Source: Paractinoplanes atraurantiacus (lineage in GTDB: Bacteria; Actinomycetota; Actinomycetes; Mycobacteriales; Micromonosporaceae). Taken from it: a stretch of 64,000 nucleotides of DNA. The stretch is taken from contig NZ_OBDY01000005.1 of the NCBI RefSeq assembly GCF_900215205.1, forward strand, positions 130,261 through 194,260, written 5' to 3'. The translations under genes and the position numbers were made by a program. Positions 8,484-16,678 of this stretch are shown piece by piece; position 1 is the first letter of the stretch; each line of letters starts with the position of its first letter. Under the pieces are notes generated by a model. That model did not search any database and had not been told where the DNA came from. It saw only the letters and a list, made by a program, of their open reading frames with translations.

Positions 8484-8963
8484 GACGGCCAGCTCCGCCC
8501 CGGCCAGACCGTCCTGATCCGGGGCGCGGCCGGCGGCTTCGGCACCACCGCGGTCCAGCTGGCCCACGCCATCGGCGCTCGGGTGACCGCCCTGGCCTCC
8601 GCCCGCCACCTGCCGGCCTTACGCGCCTTGGGCGCCGACGCCGCCCTGGACCGTGCCACCGTCGACCCGGCCGGCTTGGAGCATTTCGACGTCGTCCTGG
8701 ACGCCGCCGGCACCGACTTGCCCGCCTACCGCCGCCGCGCCGGCCGCACCGTCACCATCGCCTGGGGTTCGATCCCCACCGTGCTCACGATCGCCACCTC
8801 GGCCGTGCACGGTCCCCGCCGGATCCGCTCGTTCAGCGCCGCCCCGGCCCACGCCGCCCTGGCCCAGCTCACCGAGCACGTCATCCGCGGCGACCTGCAC
8901 CCGGTGATCGCCGGCCGCGTCCCACTGACCGAAGCCGGCGCTCGGCAAATGGCTGATCGTGCC
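8484..8963 (+). pseudogene. Zinc-type (MDR) dehydrogenase, internal fragment
   Basis: The frame encodes the nucleotide-binding half of a quinone-oxidoreductase-like MDR protein: GQTVLIRGAAGGFGTTAVQLA (the Rossmann AAGGxG motif), then ALRALGADAALD, FDVVLDAAG and a C-terminal RVPLTEAGARQMADRAL. There is no start or catalytic half upstream, where the TetR fragment begins instead. The 3' end runs without a stop into the antisense of the BNR gene. Both ends are missing, so it is a remnant of a dehydrogenase that probably stood divergent from the TetR gene. Confidence 0.7.
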
Positions 8964-10319
8964 TTAACCGGTGACCTGCCAGTCCTGGACGTCGATCTGG
9001 CTGCCGCCGTAGCGCGGGGTGAAGATGCTCATCACGCCCTGGGACTTCAGCCGCGGGTGGTCGATCAGCGGGTCCGAGTAGTAGACGGCGCCGGACGTGT
9101 AGCGGATCGTCCAGTCGGTCCAGCCGGAAGCCTTCGAGGCGGTCTCGATGTGGAGCTTCTTCGTGCTGGAGTCGCCGCTCGCCACGTACAGATTGTCCTT
9201 GGCGTCGACCGCTATGTCGCCTCGGGACGAGCGTTCCAGGAACGGGGTGTACGTCTGGTGCCAGGCCTTGCTGGCCTTGTCGCGCCAATAGTGGACGAGC
9301 ACCGCGGCCTCGCGGGCGGCGGTGAAGTTGGTGTTGCTCGGGGCCGCGGCGGGCAGGTGGGAGGCCAGCACGTGCACGATGCCGGCGGCGTCGACCACCT
9401 GCGACTCCTGGTTGATCAGGCCGCGGTTCTGGGCGATGCTCCACACCTTGAGGCCGGCGGCGTTGGCGGCCAGCGGGGTGCTGCCGGTGGTGGCCACGAC
9501 GGTGCCGGCGTTGTTGCGCCAGGTGCGGCCCTTGTCCTTGCTGTACGCGTAGTAGAGGTCATGGTTCGTGCTGGCGTCCGAGGTCTCCCGCACGGTCCAG
9601 GTGACATGGAGCAGAGGCACCGCCGGGTCGGTGTTGTCGTACTCGATGCCGAACAGGTAGGCGTTGTTGTTGTAGGTCGTGCCGTCGATGAACTCACCGA
9701 GGTAGGTCCACGCGCCCGCGCGGTATTCGTAGAGGACCTCGTCGCCGGTGCCGCTGACGCCGGTGCGGATGGCCATCTGGAGTGTGCCGTCGGGATGGGC
9801 GAAGAATTGGGGGTACGTCACGACGGCCATGCTGGTGCTGGTCAGGCTCGTCTGCACGGCGCCGAAGCTCGACGCCGCCCATGTGCCCGAGGTGGCCAGC
9901 CCGGCGATCGACTTGCGGTAGCGCAAGGCCGAGGAGTGGGTGTCGAAGGCCAGGTGGATCGTGCCGTCGGACGGGGCGATCCCGATGCTGATGACGTTGT
10001 GCGAGTCGGTGGAGGTGGTCTGGTAGTCGGTCAGCCGCAGGTTGGCCCAGGCGCCGGAGGGCAGCTGCCGCCGCGAGATGTTGACGTAGCCGCTCTGGTC
10101 CCAGAAGGCCGCGTACTGCCGTCCGCCGAAGGTGACGATCCCGTCTTGCTGGAACGATTCACCATTCATATATCCGGTGTACGTCAAGGCCGTGCGCCCA
10201 TTCGTCGTCAGCACCGTCGTCCCCACCGGCGTCACCGTCGGTGCGGCGGCGAGCGCGGGAACACCCGTCGCCGCGACCATCAGCAACGCCGTCGCCATCG
10301 CACCCATGAAACGTTTCAC
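8964..10319 (-). CDS. Secreted BNR_4-type beta-propeller protein
   Basis: This 451-residue protein has a Sec signal peptide (KRFMGAMATALLMVAATGVPALA, cleaved near residue 25). The mature part carries the hallmarks of the BNR_4 (BNR repeat-containing) family: HLAFDTHSSALRYRKS, YPQFFAHPDGTLQMAIRTG, SKDKGRTW and repeated short Asp-box-like turns. Members are propeller proteins, often tied to polysaccharide breakdown; the substrate is unknown. The start is GTG at 10319, with GGAGG 7 nt upstream. It begins 38 bp after the racemase gene on the same strand and may be the last gene of that operon. Confidence 0.8.
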   Translation of the reverse strand: MKRFMGAMATALLMVAATGVPALAAAPTVTPVGTTVLTTNGRTALTYTGYMNGESFQQDGIVTFGGRQYAAFWDQSGYVNISRRQLPSGAWANLRLTDYQTTSTDSHNVISIGIAPSDGTIHLAFDTHSSALRYRKSIAGLATSGTWAASSFGAVQTSLTSTSMAVVTYPQFFAHPDGTLQMAIRTGVSGTGDEVLYEYRAGAWTYLGEFIDGTTYNNNAYLFGIEYDNTDPAVPLLHVTWTVRETSDASTNHDLYYAYSKDKGRTWRNNAGTVVATTGSTPLAANAAGLKVWSIAQNRGLINQESQVVDAAGIVHVLASHLPAAAPSNTNFTAAREAAVLVHYWRDKASKAWHQTYTPFLERSSRGDIAVDAKDNLYVASGDSSTKKLHIETASKASGWTDWTIRYTSGAVYYSDPLIDHPRLKSQGVMSIFTPRYGGSQIDVQDWQVTG

Positions 10320-10357
10320 AATCCAACCTCCATCCATTGACGTACGTGGATGGCACT

Positions 10358-11464
10358 CTACAGGGGCAACCACTCCGAGGCCGTGGTGATCTCGGCGAGG
10401 ATCTCCGGAATCGGCTCGACACCGAGGCCGGGCCCGGCCGGCACGGGCAGGTGGCCGTCCTCCAGGACGAAGGGTGCCGTCACGTCCGTACGGAAATAGC
10501 GGTCCGAAGCCGAAGTGTCCCCCGGCAAGGTGAAGCCGGGCAGTGCGGCCAGCGCGACGTTGGCGGCGCGGCCCAGGCCCGTCTCGAGCATGCCGCCGCA
10601 CCACACCGGAATCCCGTTGGCCGCGCACACGTCGTGGATGCGGCGGGCCTCCAGGTAGCCGCCGACGCGGCCCGGCTTGACGTTGATGATGCTGCACGCG
10701 CCCAGCCGGATGGCATCCGCCGCGGCCCGGGCCGAGACGATCGACTCGTCCAGGCAGATGGGTGTGCGCACCCGCCGGGACAGCTCCACGTGCCCGAGCA
10801 CGTCCTCCTCGTCGAGCGGCTGCTCGATCAGCAGCAGCCCGAACGGGTCCAGCGCCGCCAGCAGCGGCGCGTCCCCCACGGTGTACGCCGTGTTGGCGTC
10901 CACCTGGAGCAGCACCTCGTCGCCGAAACGCTCGCGGACCGCCCGTACCGGCGCCACGTCCCAGCCCGGCTCGATCTTCAGCTTGATCCGGACATAGCCC
11001 TGCGCGAGGTAGCCGCCGACCGCGTCCAGCAGCGCCGGGACCGAGTCCATGATGCCCACCGACACCCCGCACGGCACCCGCTCGCGGGTCGCGCCCAGCT
11101 CCCGGGCGAAGCTGCGGCCCGAGCCCCGCAGCTCGGCGTCGAGCACGGCCGTCTCCAGCGCCGCCTTGGCCATCCGATGCCCCTTGAACCTCTGCAGGGC
11201 CGGCGCCACAGCGGTGGCCGCGGCCGGCGGCCGGGCCGCGAGCGCCGGCACCAGGTAGCGGCGCAGCACGTCGGCCGCCGCCTCCACGTATTCGCTGGAG
11301 TAGAGCGGATCGCTCATGGCGACGCACTCCCCCCAGCCCTCGGCCTCGTCGGTGACCGCCCGCAGCAGCAGGACGTCGCGCTCGGTCTCGGTGCCGAACG
11401 AGGTGCGGAACGGCGCCACCAGCGGCATCCGGATCCGGCGCATCTCGATCCCGGTGAGTTTCAT
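10358..11464 (-). CDS. Enolase-superfamily N-acylamino acid racemase / o-succinylbenzoate synthase
   Basis: This 368-residue member of the muconate-lactonizing subgroup has all catalytic residues: K161 and K163 in KLKIEP, metal ligands D189 (QVDANTAY), E214 (LIEQPL) and D239 (CLDES), and K263 in NVKPGRVGG. Sequence alone cannot split OSBS (MenC) from N-succinylamino acid racemase. The context decides: an acyltransferase and an M20 deacylase are translationally coupled to it and no men genes are near. Epimerising N-acyl-D-amino acids is therefore the best call. Its ATG overlaps the acyltransferase stop (ATGA). Confidence 0.85.
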   Translation of the reverse strand: MKLTGIEMRRIRMPLVAPFRTSFGTETERDVLLLRAVTDEAEGWGECVAMSDPLYSSEYVEAAADVLRRYLVPALAARPPAAATAVAPALQRFKGHRMAKAALETAVLDAELRGSGRSFARELGATRERVPCGVSVGIMDSVPALLDAVGGYLAQGYVRIKLKIEPGWDVAPVRAVRERFGDEVLLQVDANTAYTVGDAPLLAALDPFGLLLIEQPLDEEDVLGHVELSRRVRTPICLDESIVSARAAADAIRLGACSIINVKPGRVGGYLEARRIHDVCAANGIPVWCGGMLETGLGRAANVALAALPGFTLPGDTSASDRYFRTDVTAPFVLEDGHLPVPAGPGLGVEPIPEILAEITTASEWLPL

Positions 11465-12318
11465 CGGCTCTCCCTGTCCAGCACGTACCAGCCCGCCCGG
11501 TTGAATCCCCGCACGCGAGCCCCGTCGTCGATGAGCGGCGCCAGCACTTCACGCACCGCCACCCGCCAGCGCCGCGCACACGCCGGATCGGTCTTGCGCA
11601 GCGCCTCGATGTCATCGGGAACGGCGATCAGCACCGTGCGGCCCTGCGCGCTCCCCGGAATCGGTTCGTTTCCCGGGGTGCGGCCGAGCGCCGTGACCGC
11701 GCCCGACGCACGCAGCGCGCGCACGTCGCAGCCGGGGCGCCGCTCGCCGCGGGCGGCCCGGTCGACGTACGGCGCGGTCAGGTCCCAGTGCAGCAGCAGC
11801 CGGTCGGTGTCGTCGTCGCCGTTGATGGCGTCGCCCATCGGGCCGTAGAAGTCCGGCAGGTACTGCGCGGGGTCGGCGCCCAGCTTCATCACGTTGAAGT
11901 ACGCGTTGCGGCCGACCAGCGGGTCGAACGTCCAGCTGATCCGGGTGACGCCGTGACCCAGCGCCCAGGCCCGCTGGTGCAGCTTCAGAGCCCTGCCCAC
12001 GTCGCGGCCGCGAGCCGACGGCACCACCCCGGCGACGTGGCTGTGCACCTCATGGCGTTCCGGCGCGGCGAAGAAGCCCACGCAGGCCCCGACCATGCCG
12101 GTGCCGTCGTAGGCGCCGGCCACATAATTGCCGGCCTTGCTCATCGCGCGCAGCATCTCCCGGCTGACCGGCGCGTGGGCCGTCCCGGAATGCCAGATGC
12201 TCTCGAAGAGCCGGTACACGTCGTCCAGATCGGCCAGCTCGGTGAGCAGCCGGATCCGCACACCGGCCGCCCCGGCCGCCAGATCCGCCGCCGACGCGGG
12301 CGTGAGCAGGTCACTCAT
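11461..12318 (-). CDS. GNAT-family N-acyltransferase (putative amino-acid acylase partner of the racemase)
   Basis: This acetyltransferase-fold protein has 285 residues. The acyl-CoA binding region is seen as VAGVVPSARGRDVGRALKLHQR (about 105-126), preceded by a beta strand GMVGACVGFF. A further RISWTFDPLVGRNAYFNVMKLG motif is typical of the subgroup found beside N-acylamino-acid racemases. The start is the ATG at 12318, overlapping the M20 stop as ATGA. In the Geobacillus pathway a GNAT enzyme succinylates D-amino acids before racemisation; the same role is inferred here. Confidence 0.8.
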   Translation of the reverse strand: MSDLLTPASAADLAAGAAGVRIRLLTELADLDDVYRLFESIWHSGTAHAPVSREMLRAMSKAGNYVAGAYDGTGMVGACVGFFAAPERHEVHSHVAGVVPSARGRDVGRALKLHQRAWALGHGVTRISWTFDPLVGRNAYFNVMKLGADPAQYLPDFYGPMGDAINGDDDTDRLLLHWDLTAPYVDRAARGERRPGCDVRALRASGAVTALGRTPGNEPIPGSAQGRTVLIAVPDDIEALRKTDPACARRWRVAVREVLAPLIDDGARVRGFNRAGWYVLDRESR

Positions 12319-13430
12319 CGCAGCCGAGCCGTCGCGCCGGCCGTCACCGAAGCGAGAACCGTCTCGCACAGGGCCGCGACCAGAGCGGCCCGCCGCGGCA
12401 ACTCGGCGATGACGACGTGTTCGTCGGCCGCGTGGGCGCCGCCTCCGACCGCGCCCAGCCCGTCCAGCGTCGGTGTGCCCACTCCGGCGGTGAAGTTGCC
12501 GTCCGAGGCGCCTCCTACCGCCGCCCGCTCCAGCGCCGGCATTCCCAGTCGCCCGGCCACCGCCGACGCCCGTACGAAAAGCTCGTCCGAAGCCTCCAAC
12601 GGCGGACGGTTGGGGCCGCCCTCGATCGTCAACGCAGCGCCCGGCAGCACCGGAGTGAGCGCACGCAGCGCGGCATCCACGCGCAACTGCTCGGCCGTGG
12701 TCCGGCAGCGGACGTCGACCGCGAACTCCCCCGACGCCGGCACCGTGTTGGTGGTCGTGCCCGCGGTCATCCGGGTCGGCACCACGGTCGTGCCGAGCTC
12801 CGCATCACCCAGGGCTTGAACCGCGAGCACCTGGTGCGCCAGCTCCACGGTGGAGTTCACGCCCGCCCAGGGAGCCAGGCCCGCGTGGGCGGCGCGGCCG
12901 GTTATCCGTACGCGATAGAGGGAAACGCCTTTGCGCTCCGTCTTGAGAGCACCCCCGTCGGCCGCCCCCTCCAGGACCAGGGCGGCCGCACATCCCCTCG
13001 CCTCCTGCTCGATGAGCTCGCGGGAGGACGGCGAACCCAGCTCCTCGTCGCCGGTGACGAGCAGCGTCACGCCCGACCGGCCGGGCAGCGCCGCTATCGC
13101 GTGCAGGGCCTGCACGACCCCCGCCTTCATGTCGAAACAGCCGGGGCCACGCAGGATCTCACCGCTTGTCTCGTACGGATGGTGGGCCAGCGTCCCGATC
13201 GGCCACACCGTGTCGTGGTGTCCCAGCACCAGCACCCGGCCCGGCCCGTCGCCGAAACGCCAGCGCAGGTGGGTGCGGCCGTCCAGGACGATCCGCTCGG
13301 GCGGCACGCCGAGCCGCCGCTCGCCGATGCCGGCGAGCACCTCGGCGCAGCGGGCGACGGCGGCCTTGTCGTCGGACGGCGACTCGCAGTTCACCAGTTC
13401 GGCGATGTCGGAAAGCATGTCGTCGAGCAT
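12315..13430 (-). CDS. M20-family metallopeptidase / N-acylamino-acid deacylase
   Basis: This 371-residue zinc hydrolase of the ArgE/DapE/CPG2 type has the binuclear site: H72 and D73 in LGHHDTVWP, bridging D100 in GCFDMKAG, catalytic E129 with E130 in TGDEELGS and a late His in GGGAHAADEHVV. The central dimerisation lid lies at about 170-285. In the operon it would remove the acyl group from the L-epimer produced by the racemase. The start ATG shares one base with the stop of the S9-S12 gene (TGATG). Confidence 0.88.
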   Translation of the reverse strand: MLDDMLSDIAELVNCESPSDDKAAVARCAEVLAGIGERRLGVPPERIVLDGRTHLRWRFGDGPGRVLVLGHHDTVWPIGTLAHHPYETSGEILRGPGCFDMKAGVVQALHAIAALPGRSGVTLLVTGDEELGSPSSRELIEQEARGCAAALVLEGAADGGALKTERKGVSLYRVRITGRAAHAGLAPWAGVNSTVELAHQVLAVQALGDAELGTTVVPTRMTAGTTTNTVPASGEFAVDVRCRTTAEQLRVDAALRALTPVLPGAALTIEGGPNRPPLEASDELFVRASAVAGRLGMPALERAAVGGASDGNFTAGVGTPTLDGLGAVGGGAHAADEHVVIAELPRRAALVAALCETVLASVTAGATARLR

Positions 13431-16400
13431 CAGGCCACCTTCGGGGTGGCCCGCACACCCAGGTGCAGATAGCGCTCCCCGGTCGGCAGCCGGTAGAAGA
13501 AGGCCGGGATCCACGACACGCTCTCCGGCAGGCGCACCAGATAAAGGTCGTCGTTCACCGCCACCATCGGCAGCTCGTGCACCGGTTCCGGGCTGAGTTC
13601 GGCGATCGGCCCGGTCGTGGTCATCCGCAGCGTCTTCGTCGGGAGGACCTCGAGCCGGGCGCTGGCCCGCTCGTACGTGCCCACGTGCGGCGTGATGTCG
13701 GCCTCCACCGGCGGCTCGGGCGGGGTGAGCGGCTCCGGCATCGCCACGCCGGCCACCTCGGCCAGGATCTCGGAGAACAGGTCCTGGTAGAGGTCGCGGG
13801 CGCCCTCACCGTTGGTCAGCAGCGTGACCGCCAGTCCTTGTTCGGGGAGCAGCCGCAGGAACGCCGACTGGCCGATGGTGTTGCCGTCGTGCCCGATCAG
13901 CCGGTGCCCGTCCCACCCGAACCGGATCCAGCCCAGCCCCCACGAGTCGCCCAGCGTGTGCTTCTCGGGCAGCTCGACCTGCTCGGCCGCCATCGCCGCG
14001 GCGCCGGCCTCGCTGATCAGACGGGTGCCGTCCGGGGCGAGCCCGCCGGCCAGGTGCAGGCGGGCGAAGGCCAGCAGGTCGGCCGCGGTCGAGGTGATCA
14101 GGCCGGCCGGGCCGAGCGCGCGGGGCAGGGTCCACACCGGCGCGACCTTCGGGCCGGGCACGTGGCCGGCGGCGGCCCGGTGCAGCAGCGCCTCCTCGGG
14201 CAGGGTGCCGGTGCGGCGCAGGCCCAACGGCTTGATGATGCGCTCCTGGACGGCCTGGTCCCAGGTGCCGCCGGTGAGCTTCTCGACGACCCGGCCGGCC
14301 AGCGAGAAACCGGAGTTGCAGTACGACCAGGTGGCGCCGAGCGGGTGGTTCTGCGCCACGTCGCGCAGCCCGGTCACGTATTTCTCCAGGCAGTCGTCGC
14401 CGCGCCCGGTGTCGGTGAAGACGTCGCCGTCGATGCCGCTGGTGTGGGTGAGCAGGTGCCGCATGGTGAGTTTGGCCGTGACGCCGGGGTCGGCCAGGGC
14501 CAGCTCGGGCAGCACGTCGACGATCGGGGCGTCCAGTTCGAGCTTGCCCTCGTCGGCGAGCTGCTGGACCAGGGTGGCCGTCCACACCTTGCTGATCGAC
14601 CCGATCTGGAAGACCGAGTCGGTGGTGGTCTCGACACCGGTGTCGGCGTTCACCACTCCGTACGCGACCTCGATCTGCTCCTCGCCCCGGGAAATGCCGA
14701 GGACAGCGCCCGGAAGGCCGTGGCGCGCGGCAAGCACGTTCAGGCGCCGCTGCCAGTGATCTTTCTTGAGGGACGGCTGGGAACGGCGTACCCAATCGGC
14801 GATCCGGGTGTTGAAGTCGATGCGCTGCGACGGCGGTCCCTCGACGATCAGCAGGTGCGAACCGCCCGGGTAGAGCACCAGCTCGGACGGGACGCCCCGC
14901 TCGCGCAGCGCGGTGTGCCACTGCTGGGCCTGCCCGACCGGGCAGCGCAGATCGGCGTCACCCTGGATGATCAGGGTCGGGGTGGTGACCTGGGCGACCC
15001 GGGTCAGCGGCGACATGGCCGCGTAGCGCTCCGGCTGCTCCCACGGCCGCCCGCCGAGCTCGACCGCGGCCAGCAGGTGCCCGTCGTCCGAGCTGCCGGC
15101 CATGCTGGTCAGGTCGCTGACGACGCCACCGGCGACCGCGCTCGCGAACCGCCCGTCGATCGCGGTGAGATAGCAGGTCATGTAGCCGCCGTAGCTGTAT
15201 CCGGCCACGGCCAGCTGCCGCGGATCGGCCGTCCCGTCGGCGACGAGCTGGTCGAGCGGCTCGAGAAAGTCGCGGGCGTCGGCCTCACCCCACGCGCCGA
15301 GGGCGGCGGTGAAGAACCGCTCGCCGTAGCCGTCGCTGCCGCGCGGATTGAGCAGCAGCACGTTCCAGCCGTCGGCGACCAGTTCCTGGTGGTAGAGGTG
15401 GACGTCGTCGGCGGCGCCGTTCCAGGCGTTGTGCGGGCCACCGTGGATGTCGAGCAGCAGCGGCCGCGGCCCCTCCGCCCCGGGGTCGCGGATCAGCCAG
15501 CCGTGCACGACCGTGCCGTCGGAGATCCTGAACTCGCGCTCCACCCGCGGGAAGAGATCAACTTCTTTGCCATGCGTGGTGCGTACGGTCTCCGTGCCCG
15601 AGACCACGTCGACCGTGACGATTTCGCCGTACGACTCCGGGGTGGCCAGCACGATCGCGGCGGTGTCCCCCGCCGTCGACAACCCGGAGACGACCCGCCC
15701 GGCGCCGGCGACGATCGGCCTGGGCTCCCCGCCGTCGAGGGAGACGGCATAAAGATGGGAACACCCTTCGTCCCGTACGCAGAAAAGAACCGTCCGCCCG
15801 TCGGCCGTGAACCGTGGCACCGCGCCCGGATAGGCCGGCCCGCCCGGCATGACGTTCCGGTCGAGGCGGCCGGCGAGATCGCGCACCGGACCGCCGTCGA
15901 GCGGCACGTGGAGCAGCCGGGCATGCCCGATCGGCTCAGCCTCATAGCCGACGACCAGCAGCGCATCGCCCGCCGGAGTCCAGACGGCCGGCCCGGCGTG
16001 GCCCTCGGCCAGCCCGGCCACCCGCGGCCGCGCCTTGGGGTCGGTGACGTCCAGGACGTGCACCGGCGCCCGCAGCGTCAGGTCGGCGTCTTCGGCCGTG
16101 GCCGCGGGGAAGGCGAGCCGGGTCGAGTCCGGCGACCACTCGGGATCACCCGCGTGCCAGTCACCCTCGGTCACCTGCCGGCAGTCACGCGTGGCGACGT
16201 CGAGCACGAACAGATGCTTGCGCCGGTCACGCAGCAACCCGGCCCCGTCGGCCTGGTAGTCGAGACGCTGGGTGACGATCGGCGCGGTCTCGGCCGCATC
16301 GTCGATGGCGACCACCGCCGCAAAGGCGATCTTCGTGCCGTCCGGGCTCCACCGGGGCGCGCCCGCGCCGAGCGGCAGGCCGGTGAGCGGCTCGGCCTCG

Positions 16401-16678
16401 CCACCGTCGGCGGGCAGCAGCCACACCTGCGCGGCACCGTCACCCGAGCGCAGGAACGCCAGCCACCGCCCGTCGGGCGACCAGGCCGGCGCCGTGTCCC
16501 CCGGCCCGCGGGTGAACCGCCGGGTGCCCACCCAGATCTCGCGGGTGACCCGGTCACCGTCACGGTCGGCACCCCGCAGCACATAGGCGACACGGCGGCC
16601 GTCCGGGCTCAGCGCCGGCTGCTCCGGCACAGTCAGCGACAGCAGATCCTCGATCAGCGCACGACGCGTCACAGTCAT
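13430..16678 (-). CDS. S9 oligopeptidase fused to S12 serine hydrolase
   Basis: This 1082-residue protein joins two peptidases. Residues 1-380 form a WD40/PD40-like propeller with repeated WSPDG turns. Residues 380-630 form an alpha/beta-hydrolase S9 domain with nucleophile S495 (GYSYGGY), D576 (GDADLRCP) and H608 (GGSHLL). Residues 640-1082 form a beta-lactamase-fold S12 domain with S694-K697 (SISK), Y786-N788 (YCN) and HDG in place of KTG, as in D-aminopeptidase and R61-type enzymes. There is no signal peptide, so it acts in the cytosol. The S12 half has a stand-alone paralogue at 51039-52325. A GTG at 16672, 6 nt after AAGGGG, is an alternative start. Confidence 0.9.
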   Translation of the reverse strand: MTVTRRALIEDLLSLTVPEQPALSPDGRRVAYVLRGADRDGDRVTREIWVGTRRFTRGPGDTAPAWSPDGRWLAFLRSGDGAAQVWLLPADGGEAEPLTGLPLGAGAPRWSPDGTKIAFAAVVAIDDAAETAPIVTQRLDYQADGAGLLRDRRKHLFVLDVATRDCRQVTEGDWHAGDPEWSPDSTRLAFPAATAEDADLTLRAPVHVLDVTDPKARPRVAGLAEGHAGPAVWTPAGDALLVVGYEAEPIGHARLLHVPLDGGPVRDLAGRLDRNVMPGGPAYPGAVPRFTADGRTVLFCVRDEGCSHLYAVSLDGGEPRPIVAGAGRVVSGLSTAGDTAAIVLATPESYGEIVTVDVVSGTETVRTTHGKEVDLFPRVEREFRISDGTVVHGWLIRDPGAEGPRPLLLDIHGGPHNAWNGAADDVHLYHQELVADGWNVLLLNPRGSDGYGERFFTAALGAWGEADARDFLEPLDQLVADGTADPRQLAVAGYSYGGYMTCYLTAIDGRFASAVAGGVVSDLTSMAGSSDDGHLLAAVELGGRPWEQPERYAAMSPLTRVAQVTTPTLIIQGDADLRCPVGQAQQWHTALRERGVPSELVLYPGGSHLLIVEGPPSQRIDFNTRIADWVRRSQPSLKKDHWQRRLNVLAARHGLPGAVLGISRGEEQIEVAYGVVNADTGVETTTDSVFQIGSISKVWTATLVQQLADEGKLELDAPIVDVLPELALADPGVTAKLTMRHLLTHTSGIDGDVFTDTGRGDDCLEKYVTGLRDVAQNHPLGATWSYCNSGFSLAGRVVEKLTGGTWDQAVQERIIKPLGLRRTGTLPEEALLHRAAAGHVPGPKVAPVWTLPRALGPAGLITSTAADLLAFARLHLAGGLAPDGTRLISEAGAAAMAAEQVELPEKHTLGDSWGLGWIRFGWDGHRLIGHDGNTIGQSAFLRLLPEQGLAVTLLTNGEGARDLYQDLFSEILAEVAGVAMPEPLTPPEPPVEADITPHVGTYERASARLEVLPTKTLRMTTTGPIAELSPEPVHELPMVAVNDDLYLVRLPESVSWIPAFFYRLPTGERYLHLGVRATPKVA

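Noticed and set aside
8115..8609. A full-length minus-strand TetR gene
   Set aside because: Only the first 42 residues after 8483 look like TetR; the continuation is the shadow of the WYL gene.
7278..10340. A 1020-codon plus-strand frame covering the WYL and BNR genes
   Set aside because: Only the central part (the MDR fragment) resembles a protein; the rest is shadow of the WYL and BNR genes.
10358..11464. Calling the enolase-family gene menC
   Set aside because: The family cannot be split by sequence, and no other men genes are near; the acyltransferase and deacylase partners favour the amino-acid racemase role.
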